Made by a program: the position numbers and the translations under genes
The notes under the pieces: generated by a model
What the model saw: the letters and a program-made list of their open reading frames with translations, nothing else
Databases searched by the model: none
Told to the model about the DNA's origin: nothing
In this document: in pieces, positions 13,356 to 24,100 of the stretch
Position numbering within the stretch: position 1 is the stretch's first letter
Layout of the letters: the number at the start of each line of letters is the position of its first letter
Origin: Gymnorhina tibicen
Lineage: Eukaryota > Chordata > Aves > Passeriformes > Artamidae
Direction of reading: 5' to 3'
Length of the DNA: 64,000 nt
Assembly: GCA_013399875.1 (NCBI GenBank)
Contig: VXAZ01008127.1
Span: 616,456-680,455, forward strand

Positions 13356-13690
13356 CCTTCCAGTATCTGAAGGGGCCTACAAGGAAGCTGGAGAGGGACT
13401 CTTTGTCAGGAACTGCAGTGCCGGGACAAGGAGTAACGGGTACAAGTTGAAAGAGGGGAAATTCAGGTTAGGTATTAGGAACAGATTTTTTTACTGTGAG
13501 GGTGGTGAGGCTCTGGCACAGGAGATGTGGCTGCCCCATCCATAGAAGTGTCCAAGGCCAGGTTGGATGGGGCTTGGACCAGCCTGGGATAGTGGAAGGT
13601 GTCCCTGCCCACGGCACGGGGTGGAATTGGGTGATCTTTAAGGTCCATTCCATTCCAACCCAACCCCTTACCATTCCATGATTCTATGAT
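13356..13690 (+). mobile_element. CR1 LINE 3' end, well preserved (335 bp)
   Basis: Begins CCTTCCAGTATCTGAAGGGG, contains the conserved TTTTTTTACTGTGAGGGTGG, GGCCAGGTTGGATGGGGCTT, GATAGTGGAAGGTGTCCCTG and ends CCATGATTCTATGAT, the diagnostic CR1 tail. A short deletion lies near GGAGATGTGGCTGCCCC. It is 5'-truncated, with the reverse transcriptase region missing, so it cannot move by itself. It lies about 0.5 kb upstream of the promoter CpG island. Confidence 0.95.
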
Positions 13691-14149
13691 AATGGCATCA
13701 TTACCACCAGTAATTTTCCCTTTTTAAAGGCTATTAAAAACCTTTCTTATTACAGAAGCACTGAACACAGTAGTTCAGACCAAGAAAAGCCCAGACTGGA
13801 GAGATTAGAGAACACTGGCTTCACCATTATCATTCTCCAGGAGTATGTACGATGAACAACTCCAAAGTGAAAAATTTGCTTTATTTTCCACAAATCTCAG
13901 TTCAAGCAGGCTACTACCTGCCCCCATACCTCAGTGTGGGAAATAACTTTGAAAAAGCATTTTAACACCGCTGAAAATTTACAGGATTGATCTTAGAGAA
14001 CAGGTGGGGGAAGCGCAGGCAGCATCTACTGAGGAATCAGTGTGAGAGGGACGATGTCTGCTAATGTATTTACAAACGATTTTATGGGTGAGGGTATGGG
14101 CGTTCACGTCTTTGAAATGGGTTTTAATGTCTCTGTTAACTTCAAGCAG
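13691..14149. other. Between the CR1 copy and the CpG island, nothing recognised
   Basis: About 460 bp of ordinary AT-rich sequence with no recognised feature. It would be the proximal upstream region of B3GNTL1. Confidence 0.6.
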
Positions 14150-14420
14150 CAGGTTTGCTACAGAGCCCGGACAGCTTGGCTCCCGGAACAGACACGTGCG
14201 TCTGCACAAGCCCGAGTTTCTGAACTTTGGGGTAAAATGCCAGGTTCGAGGGGGGGTATGTGGTAGGCGGTTCGGGAAGGCTGCACCTTCCTGGTACCTC
14301 AGCCAAGGGGGGACAGGAAGAAGGGAACGTGCGGCCGGGAGTTTGGGATAAAAGGCGGCTGCATCCTCCTAAACCTCGAGAGGGAAAACCCGCGGGCGTG
14401 GGCCCCAGCGGACTCTCTCG

Positions 14421-14436
14421 CTTTATTCGAATAAAG
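14421..14436. repeat. 16-bp perfect palindrome inside the CpG island
   Basis: CTTTATTCGAATAAAG is its own reverse complement. It carries AATAAA on both strands and a TTCGAA core, and it is AT-rich within a GC-rich island. It could be a binding site for a dimeric factor, a pair of opposed polyadenylation hexamers, or chance. Confidence 0.6.
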
Positions 14437-14565
14437 TCGCAGGACTCCTCTGACTCCTTTGTGGACACTGGCCTATCTTCACGGCCTGATTTTCCGTTCT
14501 GGTGTCTCCACAGCCAGGCCCTTCGGAGCCTGGGGCAGTGCTTCGCATGCGGCTGGAGCAGCATC

Positions 14566-14636
14566 GGGCCGGGGCTCTCTTCATGGGCCGGGGGCCGGGG
14601 CGGGGGCCGGGGTTCTCTTCATGGGCCGGGGCTCTC
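14566..14636 (+). repeat. GC-rich tandem repeat with G-quadruplex potential, running into the gap
   Basis: A block beginning GGGCCGGGG(C/T)TCTCTTC is present at 14566, again at 14604 (38 bp later) and starts a third time at 14623 (19 bp later), where the assembled sequence stops. Between the first two copies, 14585-14612 holds five runs of at least three G separated by one or two bases, which fits the G-quadruplex pattern. The bases just after the gap begin GGGCTCTGCCCCGG, so the repeat may continue through it. Confidence 0.8.
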
Positions 14637-14794
14637 NNNNNNNNNNNNNNNNNNNNNNNNNNNNNNNNNNNNNNNNNNNNNNNNNNNNNNNNNNNNNNNN
14701 NNNNNNNNNNNNNNNNNNNNNNNNNNNNNNNNNNNNNNNNNNNNNNNNNNNNNNNNNNNNNNNNNNNNNNNNNNNNNNNNNNNNNNNNNNNNNN
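14637..14794. other. B3GNTL1: Assembly gap (158 N)
   Basis: Run of N inside the promoter CpG island, flanked on the left by a GC tandem repeat. B3GNTL1 exon 1 should lie upstream of 18029, and no candidate is readable in the visible island, so exon 1 is probably hidden here. Protein translations crossing the gap are not real. Confidence 0.95.
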
Positions 14795-14925
14795 GGGCTC
14801 TGCCCCGGCTCGGTGCCGGCGGGTCCTGCAGCACGGCAGCCTCGGCGCGCTCGGGTGCACGGGCTTGGCAAAGAAAGTCGTAAAATCTTCCTGCAACACT
14901 TCCTGCTTTTGTAACTTCCCATACC

Positions 14926-15145
14926 TATGTATATATATATTCTGTGTGTATATGTAGTGTGTGCATATATATATATAGTGTGTGTGTATATATGTATTGT
15001 ATATATAATTTTTAATATATGCGCACATATGTATAAATTATATGCCTAGATAAATAGATAAATAAAGTTAAATATGTAACATATATATCTCTTATCTCTG
15101 CCTATATACGTATAAATACAAAAATATAGACTATATATAATACTT
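14926..15145. repeat. Compound TA/TG microsatellite
   Basis: Alternating purine-pyrimidine stretches of TATATA and GTGTGT with interruptions, including ATATATATATAGTGTGTGTG. It abuts the CpG island on the transcribed side. It is impure over 220 bp and decays towards AT-rich sequence with TAAATAGATAAATA. Confidence 0.85.
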
Positions 15146-17999
15146 GTCTAGAATGTGTGTAGTTCAGGGAAAACCAGGTAGTGTTACGATGCTCAAATCC
15201 AGGTTTAATTCATAGCTCGGTTTTAAGAATCATATTTGGCTCATAGGCTATGAAACGCTCTCTTGGATGCTGCTATAAATCAGCCTCACCTAATGAAACG
15301 GTGATTCTCACTCAGTTGTCACTCAGATGAGCTTGTAATGCCAAAAGCACATTAGTTGTTTGCAATTTATGTCCCCAAATTACTTTGAGAGAGCTTGAGG
15401 CATGTTTCTGTACTTCACTGTTTTGGTAGCAGTCTTCAAATACAAGAAGGGCTGCTGCAAGGAGAACTAGAATAATCATCTGTGCTGGGATTGGGAAGCA
15501 GGAGTTGGCATAAACTGAGAAAACCTAATTCTAGGTCTCCCTTCTGCCTGCTTTTAGTGAGTGCCTTAGCAAGGTTGGTGTTTGTCCCTGGAGAGAGGGT
15601 TTGTCAGCAATGGCACAGCTGTAGTTGATGTTGTTTTGGGACAGAAGAAGCAGACACAGTCTCTGGAGGTTACTACCAGCTGGTATTTTTGCACCTGTAA
15701 GTGGAATAGTGCCCTGGTTCATGTTTTTCCCTCTTTAAATGGTCCAAGGAGATTGAATTGTTCTGATGCAGTCACACAACATTAAAGGCCAATTTATGAC
15801 TGCCCAGTTGCAACTCTTAAGCCAGGGTACAAATCTGGTAATGAACTAGGGGAGAAATGAAGGTCCAGATTTTTGGTTTATCCCCAAACTAAGAGTAAAC
15901 ACAGAAAAGCAGCAAGCTGAGCAGGAATGGTGGAACCCAAGAAAACTCTAGCATACAACATCAGCAACACTCTGAGATGTTAATCCTGTTGATGAGTACA
16001 GTTATTTTGTGTGGATTTGTTAATTTTTCAGGTTTTACACAGAAGTATCAGCAGCAGCTCAGCTCTGGGCCTTAGTTTGGCAGGTGTCCAGTTCTGTATG
16101 GTGGTCGTGGCTCTGTGGAAGTAGAATTAGCTCACAGCAATGTGTTTAGGAGCACGTTAGTAAGTTATGAGCAGTTGAGCTCAGAGCACCTCAGTGCCAT
16201 CAGGTATTTACGGGTTGTTTTATACATGCTGCCCTTAAAGTACTGGTTTTTCTGCTTTCAGTTCAAACTAAACAGGGAGGTCAAACATCATCTTGCTATT
16301 TTGCACTGCTGTCCTGACTTAAAACAGGAGTACACTACGGAAAAAAAAGCAAAGAAGTTCCAGTTTTCAAGCCAATGGCGAGCTAGTTGGTGATGGCTTA
16401 GTCAAATTTTTACTAAGTGGTTCAGAAAACAAATTGAAAAAATAACTGATTTTATTGTGGAACCCTTTTTTCCTGAATGAGTGTGTTAGATTGGTTGGTA
16501 TGAATGTGTGGGGCCATATTTTAATTGCCATGTCCACATAAAAAATATTAAAATCTTGAGCAAATTGAACGAAGTACTTCAGAATCTCAGGTTTTTGCTT
16601 ATTTTTTAGTCTCAAAGTACTAATCTGAAATAATCTTTTTTGTCTGTGTGTTGTAATTATTGGGTAATCAGTTCCACTTTTTTTTTGTTTGTTTCTCCTC
16701 GTTTTATTCATTTATCTCTATAAAACACAAATCAAAGGCCTGCTTTGCTTAAAATTTTAGAGAGCTTTTGTCCTGCTTCTTTTAAGAACTGTTCCATCAT
16801 CCTGCCAGAAACCAGGAGGTTCATTCATTTTAGATGTTTGCTATTTTATTTGGCTGTGAAATGTTGTTAATCATTGTACCCTACACAAGACTGGGTCGTA
16901 CCTGTGTGTACAGCCTTCAGTGTCCAAAAATCTGCCTTCTTCTGGGTGCACCTGTGTGTATTTGCATGATGTACATGTGTTCACACGTCACTAAATCGTG
17001 AATAATTCCGTTTCAGTATCTCAGTATTTTGTTTCTTAGGATTCTCACCTGCTCACAATAGGAACAAATCCTCTTTTTCTTCCAACCATGCGTTTGTGGT
17101 TACCCCACATAATGAGGAGTTTAAGTTGTGTTCTAGGCACTTCTTGAAATGTCCCATGAGACTTTTTATGAGTTACTTAGGCCCTTAATTTCCCCATGTA
17201 TAAGTAATTTTAACAGGTACAGACTTGGGCTCTCCCTTTGCAAACACAGCCAGTGTTTGATTTCTCAGGCCTTTGCATTCTGTGAAGGAAATGGGTTCTG
17301 TTTTGAGACACTGCAAGAATTTTGGGGGTTGTTTGCTTTGTAGGGATATTAGAACAGTGGTAACTGAACAGATAAAGCCCTCCTCTCTGGTTTCTAACCA
17401 ATTCTAAAACATTCCAGGTGTGTTTTCCTGCTTTGTGCACATCTGAACCAGGAGGCTGTAGGAGGAAAGCCTGCAGCTGGAATGGCAGCGTATGGAACTA
17501 CATCACAGATCGACTTCTAATATGCTTTAGAGCAGTCATAGGTGGAATAATTTTTAAAAACTTGGCTAGAGCCCAAGGGTCCCGCTGCATATATGAGCAT
17601 CTCCAATTAGGCTTGAAGGGAAATTGATGAGAAAGATGTATTACTGGAAGACAAAAGTGAGGAGTGCCTTAAGAAATGCAGGAATACTAGAAACAGGTTA
17701 GGGTGGTGCTACAGATGTTTCATTTGTGGGTTTGGTTCAGTGGTCTCTGTCGTTTCCTTGGGCTTCTACCAAAAACAGTCTTGTGGAAGTTAAAAATAAT
17801 TTTAAAAGAAGCTCGATAGAGGAGAAAGCAAATCATATCTTTATAATGAAAATAAAGGTTCTTCGCCCACTCTTATATTTTTAAGATGCATTTTTTGGTG
17901 AAAGTTAGTTTCAGAAGGATCTGCTACTTCTGCTTTTTAATAAATGTACTGTAAGTAAACAAAAATATGCTTCCTGACCTGCATGTGGATCTTTGTTTG

Positions 18000-18024
18000 T
18001 TTTTTTTTTTTTTTTTTTTTTTTT
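18000..18024 (+). repeat. T25 homopolymer forming the exon 2 polypyrimidine tract
   Basis: An unbroken run of 25 T is followed by GTAG and then exon 2 of B3GNTL1. It is both a length-unstable mononucleotide repeat and the splice-acceptor tract of the first visible coding exon. Confidence 0.95.
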
Positions 18025-18028
18025 GTAG

Positions 18029-18145
18029 TCTATCATTGTGCCTGTTCACAACAGTGAATGCTGGTTAGATGAATGCTTAAAGTCAGTTTGGGAACAAGAT
18101 TTCAAAGGAACCATGGAGCTGTCAATTTTTAATGATGCCAGTAAG
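18029..18145 (+). CDS. B3GNTL1: B3GNTL1 coding exon 2
   Basis: 117 nt, 39 codons, phase 0 at both ends, bounded by a TAG acceptor and a GTGCGT donor. It encodes [19 protein letters not shown] followed by [20 protein letters not shown], the N-terminal nucleotide-binding half of the GT2 domain. The Asp of FNDAS is expected to contact the nucleotide of the donor sugar. Relative to the human protein there is an extra Cys in SECW where human has AEPW. The acceptor is preceded by an unbroken run of 25 T. The first residue seen is Ser-6 by human numbering, so only about five codons of exon 1 are missing. Confidence 0.95.
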
Positions 18146-21100
18146 GTGCGTTTCAGACCTTCTTTAAAATACTGTCCATGTAAATACTGTCTCTGACGAG
18201 AACTTTTGGTTCACTTCACCATACAAATTAAAATAGCTGCGTCTGTGTCGTTATTTTTTCTAGGATGGTTCAGCTGAAATAATTGAAAAATGGAAGACCA
18301 AGCTGGAAGAAGTTGGTGTTTCAGTAATCGTTGGAAACAATGATTCCTCTCAGCCTCGAGGTGGTATGTAGCTTAACAGTGATTTTGTGAGAGTTTGGTT
18401 CTTGTTGCAGGCACCTTCTCATTTTTAGGTTGAAGAGTGTCTTTGTAGCCATTTGCACTGCAATGGCAAAAGAACCCCATTGTTTTCTAGAGCTCTGAAA
18501 ACTCATTCCAGTTTGAATTTGGCCCTGTTGGTTTGGGCTCTGCAGAATTTGTTTATATGTTCAAGGCAGGAAGAACTTGGTTAGCGCTTGTGTGCTCTAC
18601 TCTGCAAAAGAATTTTGTTTAATTGTAGTATACACAATGTTGTTAATGCTTACAATTTTACTGTGGCTTTCTGATATCTGATTTATCTTCAGGAGATGGG
18701 TTCTAAGAAAAAAATAAATCAAAAATTTCTTGCATAAAGATTTAAAAAGTAAATGCATATCATTCAGTCTAGTAAAATAGACCCCGAAATAGAAAACAAA
18801 TACCTTCTTGATATCGCTTCAATGGTCACATCAAAACAGAGGTTTCAGAAGTTTTGATGTGAGCTAAAAACTCTCACTAAAGTCTTAAGTATTCACTCAA
18901 AGGGCTAAACCAATATGTTTAGTGAGCTGCCAGACAGGTGTATGATGTGATCCCCTATTCATGTGCCTGCTAATATGAATCACACCCAGTGCAGGAGATT
19001 ACAAACAAATGTCTTTAACAGATTTTCTTTTGCTTGTTTTGGTTGGTTTATGTTTAGGGGGTTTGAGCACAAAAGCTGCCTAGAATGTAAAACAGAAATA
19101 AAAGTCAGTTGGTTTTTGAAGAAGCTGTTGTTGAGTGACAGTGAAGTTGGAAGACCACATGTGTGTTCTGAGAAAGACCAGCAGGACAGAGGAAGAACAG
19201 TGTGCTCACGTTTTGTGTGGGAGCTGTGTAACCAATGTTTCTGTCATTCTGGACTTTGTTGTAATGAGTAGACAGGTAGGAATTGTTAAAGCCCTGGTTC
19301 CAAATTTGTGACTTTGAAGTTACCTCACTTAAAAGTCACACTTTGGAAACACTGTAACACAAAATTTGGACAGTTTCTGGTTTTTTCACTAAATGTCCTG
19401 TTTGAAGTGGAAAGAAACTCAGGCTTATTACAGTCTCCTCAAAATTATCTTCTTAGCAAAAGCCCAGTTCTGTTTCAGAAAGTTTAATTTTCATCCCCTG
19501 TTGAAACATGCAAATAAATTGGGAGTTTGTGCACTGAAGTCATCTGCAACCTGCTATAGGCCCCTGGCTTTATTTACTGTCATTTCTCCTGACTGTAGGC
19601 TTTATATCTGTTTTTAAATAGTTGTCAGACATAGCAATACTGAAGTAACACAGCATAACCCTTACTATAAATATTTTTAGTATTTTAATACCTCTAGCAT
19701 GAACCGGTGTTGTTTTGACAGTGCAAGTTGTAATATTAGAACTATTGGGCTGGTAATGACAAAAGGCAGACAAGGTTTTTAGAGGGAATTTTTCTCTTTT
19801 GGGCAACTGCTACAGCTGGAGTTGAGCAATGTCAAGAATTACTTGTAATCCTGTAACTTTGTCTTCTTTTTTCTCCGCCCTCCACTCTTGGGTGATCAGT
19901 CTCTTTTCAAAACTGACTTCTTTCAGGAGTTGATGATCAAGGAACTAAGTAGGTTACAATTTCTTAAGTCAAAGAATAATCCCAGAGGTTGTTAATTCTG
20001 ATATGTAGGATAGTTAGTAATGTTTTTGTTAATACCATCATGTTGTGTACCATATTTTCCATTTTTATAAACATTTGCTGTGTCTAAAGTCTTGTTCCTA
20101 CTAGTGTGTTGTATCAATTGTGTATAAACTAGTTTTTCGTTTGCCAGAACACACAAGCAGGATGGGGGTTTTTTATATTAGAATTCTGACATCTGTTCAC
20201 CTTTGCACTTCAGGAAACTGAACCTAAACCTGAATTCCAGTTGTGAACTCCACTGTGCCATTAGGGATATGTCAGATTATTTTTTGGTTTAGCATGCATT
20301 TGTTGGTGTTGGGGTAGCTGGAGACTGAACATATCTTTAATAAATTGGGGGTGGGAGGGGCAGCTGTGCACTATTTAAATAATAGTGTGAAATGCAGAGG
20401 TCTGCTAAAAAACAAACCCAGGCTTATTCATGTGGAAGACACTCTCAGGTCGCCATTAAAACGAGGACATCTGTACTTCATGATTGTTAAATTTTAGAAG
20501 CAGGTTACTTGGAATCCATAGGATTTGTTTGCTTTTGGTGATTTACTTTCATTATGTTAAGGACTAGGTACAACTGGAAGGAGTCTTGCCTTTAAAAGAA
20601 GATGCTTTGGTACAGAAACAATGTACTAGTCAGGCTTCACATCTTCAACTATTTACACAAGATTAGGATTTATTTCTAATTCTTTTCTAACATGTAAAAG
20701 AAAGGGGGGGAACCTAGGAAAAAAGAAAGGGTCACTTGCCTAAAAAAAGGAAACCTTTTTCTTTCCAAGAGTGAGGAATGTTAATATCTCACTGAGGCTT
20801 AAGTTTTTACGGCTGTAACCATGGTAACAGGCTCTTTTCACCAAGTAAGCAGGCCTTACAAAACTCAGAGACCTGGCACAAACATTTCATTTTGTTCAGT
20901 AGAGTAATATTAAAGAAATTTTTTAACTCATGCCAAACACAGAATTTGTTGTGGTGAAAGAATTTTTAATACCTAGTTTCTTCTAAGGGGAATTATATTT
21001 ATCTTCTTAATAATTTAAAAAATATGTGTATTTTCTTCTTTGTCTTTCCTCCAAAAGATATCTGGTATATGGAAAACTTCAGGATGGTTTCTGTCTTAAA

Positions 21101-24100
21101 CACATCAAGAAATATTTTCCAACTCTTTCTCATAACAAGTACTAGATATTTCTTGATTTTATTTAAAGTGGTTCATTTGAAAATGAGATCTGAAATATTT
21201 CAGAAAGTTCATGGAGTAATATAATTGCCATCATGTAGTTGCCTTTAAGTCTCCTTCACTCTTTTCTTCCATTTTTGATTCTGTGTAATTCCTTATTGTC
21301 TACTGAAAGTTGTTGAAATAGGTGGGTGTGTTAATGACAGCACTGAAATGTGAGTCCAGGCTGCTTTACAGCTGGTATGGCTTCTGATAGCACTGATGTA
21401 TTTGATGCTGGGCACATTTAATTCTGTCCTCGTTTTTGTGCTGTTCTTTTATCTCTTGCTTTACTGGGGACCCCCACAGACCTGGGGGTTTGCTGCTTTG
21501 GCATGTCCAGACCTGTTGACTTGCATCAGTTGTTTCCCAGTAAAACTGCTCATGCCAGCATCCAGCTCTGCTGTTGTGGCAGCTCCTGTCTTTGCCAGCT
21601 GCTTTTGTACTGCCAGTAGGAAGGAGACTGAGAGTTACTGTATATATGAGATTAGATATTCATAGGTCTGTGAAAGGCACTGTGTAAATATCCTGTAAAA
21701 TAATAAATCCAAAAAACCCATGATGAGGAGAAGTTAAGGTGAGGATTAAAGTACATAAGAAAAAATAACACAGTTATAAGGAAGAGCCTTTATTAGCAGT
21801 GTTCTGGTGGTAGTTGACATAATGTTCCATGGAGGCAGTAAGAAATGCAGTCATAAGTCTTTTTCTGTACTTGGACAGCTCAGCAAAATAGCCAAGGAGC
21901 ACGTGCATTACAACTAAGGGAACCTTTGAGCCCAGTTAAATTTGTTTCCTGAGCAAACTTAAACTCGTATCACATAAAAAGACAAGAGAATTACAGAACT
22001 CTGCTTTTTTTCAAATGCAAAATCAGAAACTTTATGGATAATATTATTTAAAATTTTTCTGCTCCACTTCATGGTGAGATTTTTTGGCTTTACATTTCCA
22101 GTTTTCCCCCTAAAGAGTAAAAACCCTGCAGTATTGCATGTCTTCACATTGTTTGTTTTGCAAGTCAGGGTGATCTTGCTGGATTCCCTGACTTGGTTCC
22201 ATAAATACTTCAAAGAAAGCTTAAGTGTTACATATGTGACCAAGTGGAATTCATACAGCATTTTTCAGACTAACACTGGATACAGTGTGGTCTTTCTTTA
22301 TGATGCTGCCCGGGGCAAGAACTCGGAGATCAGAATGTTCTTAGGTACACCTTGTCTACCTGCAGAAATGACCCCAGGTAAGCACTCCTACCTTGTGGAT
22401 GTGTTTCAGTGGTAAACTGAGTTCATCCTGTTGCTGGTTGCTGCAGTCCTGTCCTTACCCTCAACTGTGGATTCCTGCTCCTTCCTATTTTTCTGGTTCT
22501 GCCATTTGTTTGATCCTCCAGAACAGTCATCTGCTTCAGAAATTAGGCTAACAAAAAACTTTTCTTCTTTGGTTCAGCTTCCTGAAAGGCATGGGTTGGT
22601 AAAAACATTCAGCAAGTGGCAGGGGCTCAGAAACTAAGAGAGCCTAGATGCCAGTGTTGTCATTTGTCTGAAGTGACATCTCAGTGTGGTCTCCCACTGG
22701 TGGTACAACATGTTATGGTATAAATAAGCCACCTTTGTGCTCTGTGGATGTATGTAATAAATAAGCCTGCTTGGGCTCCCCTCTGTGTTACATGTCCCAT
22801 TACATAAATGGCACACAAAGGTTTTGTATTTGCAAACTTTATATTTAGCAAAGAACCAAGGAACAGAACTTTTCTGCAATCCTTCTGAGAACCTGGTCCC
22901 CTGATAGGAATAACAGCAGTTTCTGATTCCTTCTCTGCCTCTTTTATGATTTGTTGCTATTTGTTAGGACTTAAAAGGTGAATGTATGTACAGCCAAGGG
23001 TTTTCAGCATCTACTCTTTGCAAGGGGTTGGACTCGATGACCTTTAAAGGTCCCTTCTAGCCCAAACCATTTTGTGATTCTACAAGCTGAGGTTCTGGAT
23101 ATAAAACTTGCCCTCTTCAAGATCCATGTTACATATTATGTCCTTGTGGAGGGCTAGCAAAAGCCATCTTATTCTGCTTGATTGTAGAATTCTGGTACTC
23201 ACTCAGAGAAGATGACTGACACAGGCATCCTATTTAAATATTCGCAAATTACCTCGCTTTAAATATGGAAATTTGGGTACTTTACGTGATACTGATTTTT
23301 GTATTTTCTTTCATCTGTTCCTCACTTTATTAAGATTTTAAAAGATACAACAGTAAAAGCTCCCACGTATTTTTATCTTTGCTTTCTCAACAGTTGGATT
23401 TGCTAAAAATCAAGCAGTGATTCAGAGCTCAGGAACCTATCTCTGCTTTCTGGATTCAGTAAGTTAGTGCTTTTTGTCTAACTTGGTTTTTTCAGTGTAA
23501 TTCTTTCCTTTTTAATGGAGTTGTTGGTTTGCTGAAAGACAAGCTGCTCGAAGGTGTTTGGTTGTTAAATGTGCTGGTTACTATTTATGGCTGTAAAGTT
23601 GTATTCCAACCTGTAGAAAGCCTTACATCATTCTTTGATTGTATCAGATTTCACAAGCTGTAGTGAACAGGGCTGGGCAAGGTTGGTATTGAGGTGTTTT
23701 CGGGATTTTTCTTTCCCACATTCTTCAGAAAATTGTATTGATGAGAAACTAAGAGCTAATCTACTGGCTTTTTGATGCAAAATAGGAGAGGTCTCACCTT
23801 CCATCTTGAATTTTTTTTCCCCCTGTCCTTTGTTGGATGTCTTCTGTGAAGCCATTCAGCCCACTAACCCACAGATAAGGATCTCACTTTGTGCAGCTGA
23901 AAATGCAGGGAGTGGTTTCACAAAGGTGCCCAGCTGAGCTGAGGAGTGGGGCCGTGTGCTGGGAGCAGGCAAGAGGAGCAGGACCTTCAAGGCTCACTGA
24001 TCTCATGTAATTTCACCTGAAGATTGATTTTTTTTTTTCCCCCCTCTGAATTGGAACTGAACTATGTTCCAATGTAGTGGCTGCTGACGGGGTAGGTTTT

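Larger units (their letters stand above)
14150..14870. promoter_or_regulatory. CpG island, probable B3GNTL1 promoter and 5' end
   Basis: GC and CpG density rise sharply from about 14150 and fall again by about 14870; the flanks are AT-rich. This is the only strong CpG-rich block upstream of exon 2. It therefore probably holds the transcription start and exon 1 of B3GNTL1. No convincing exon 1 (Met, about five codons, GT donor) can be read in the visible bases, and the 158-base gap falls inside the island. A GGATAAAAGG stretch at about 14348 is weakly TATA-like but not enough to place a start site. In mammals METRNL is transcribed away from this side, so the island might serve both directions; this is inference. 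Confidence 0.75.
14871..18028 (+). other. B3GNTL1: B3GNTL1 intron 1 (5' boundary unknown)
   Basis: Non-coding sequence between the CpG island and exon 2. Apart from the AT/GT-rich microsatellite at its start and the T tract at its end, I see no exon, RNA gene or recognisable mobile element. The exact donor is unknown because exon 1 is not visible. Confidence 0.7.

Noticed and set aside
1..14149. Possible METRNL exons upstream on the minus strand
   Set aside because: Expected from mammalian gene order, but none of the conserved cysteine-rich segments could be seen; the gene probably begins outside the window.
14260..14957. Open frames of 150-207 codons across the promoter gap on both strands
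   Set aside because: They run through the N block, so a third or more of each product is unknown, and the readable parts are repeat-derived Gly/Arg/Pro-rich sequence.
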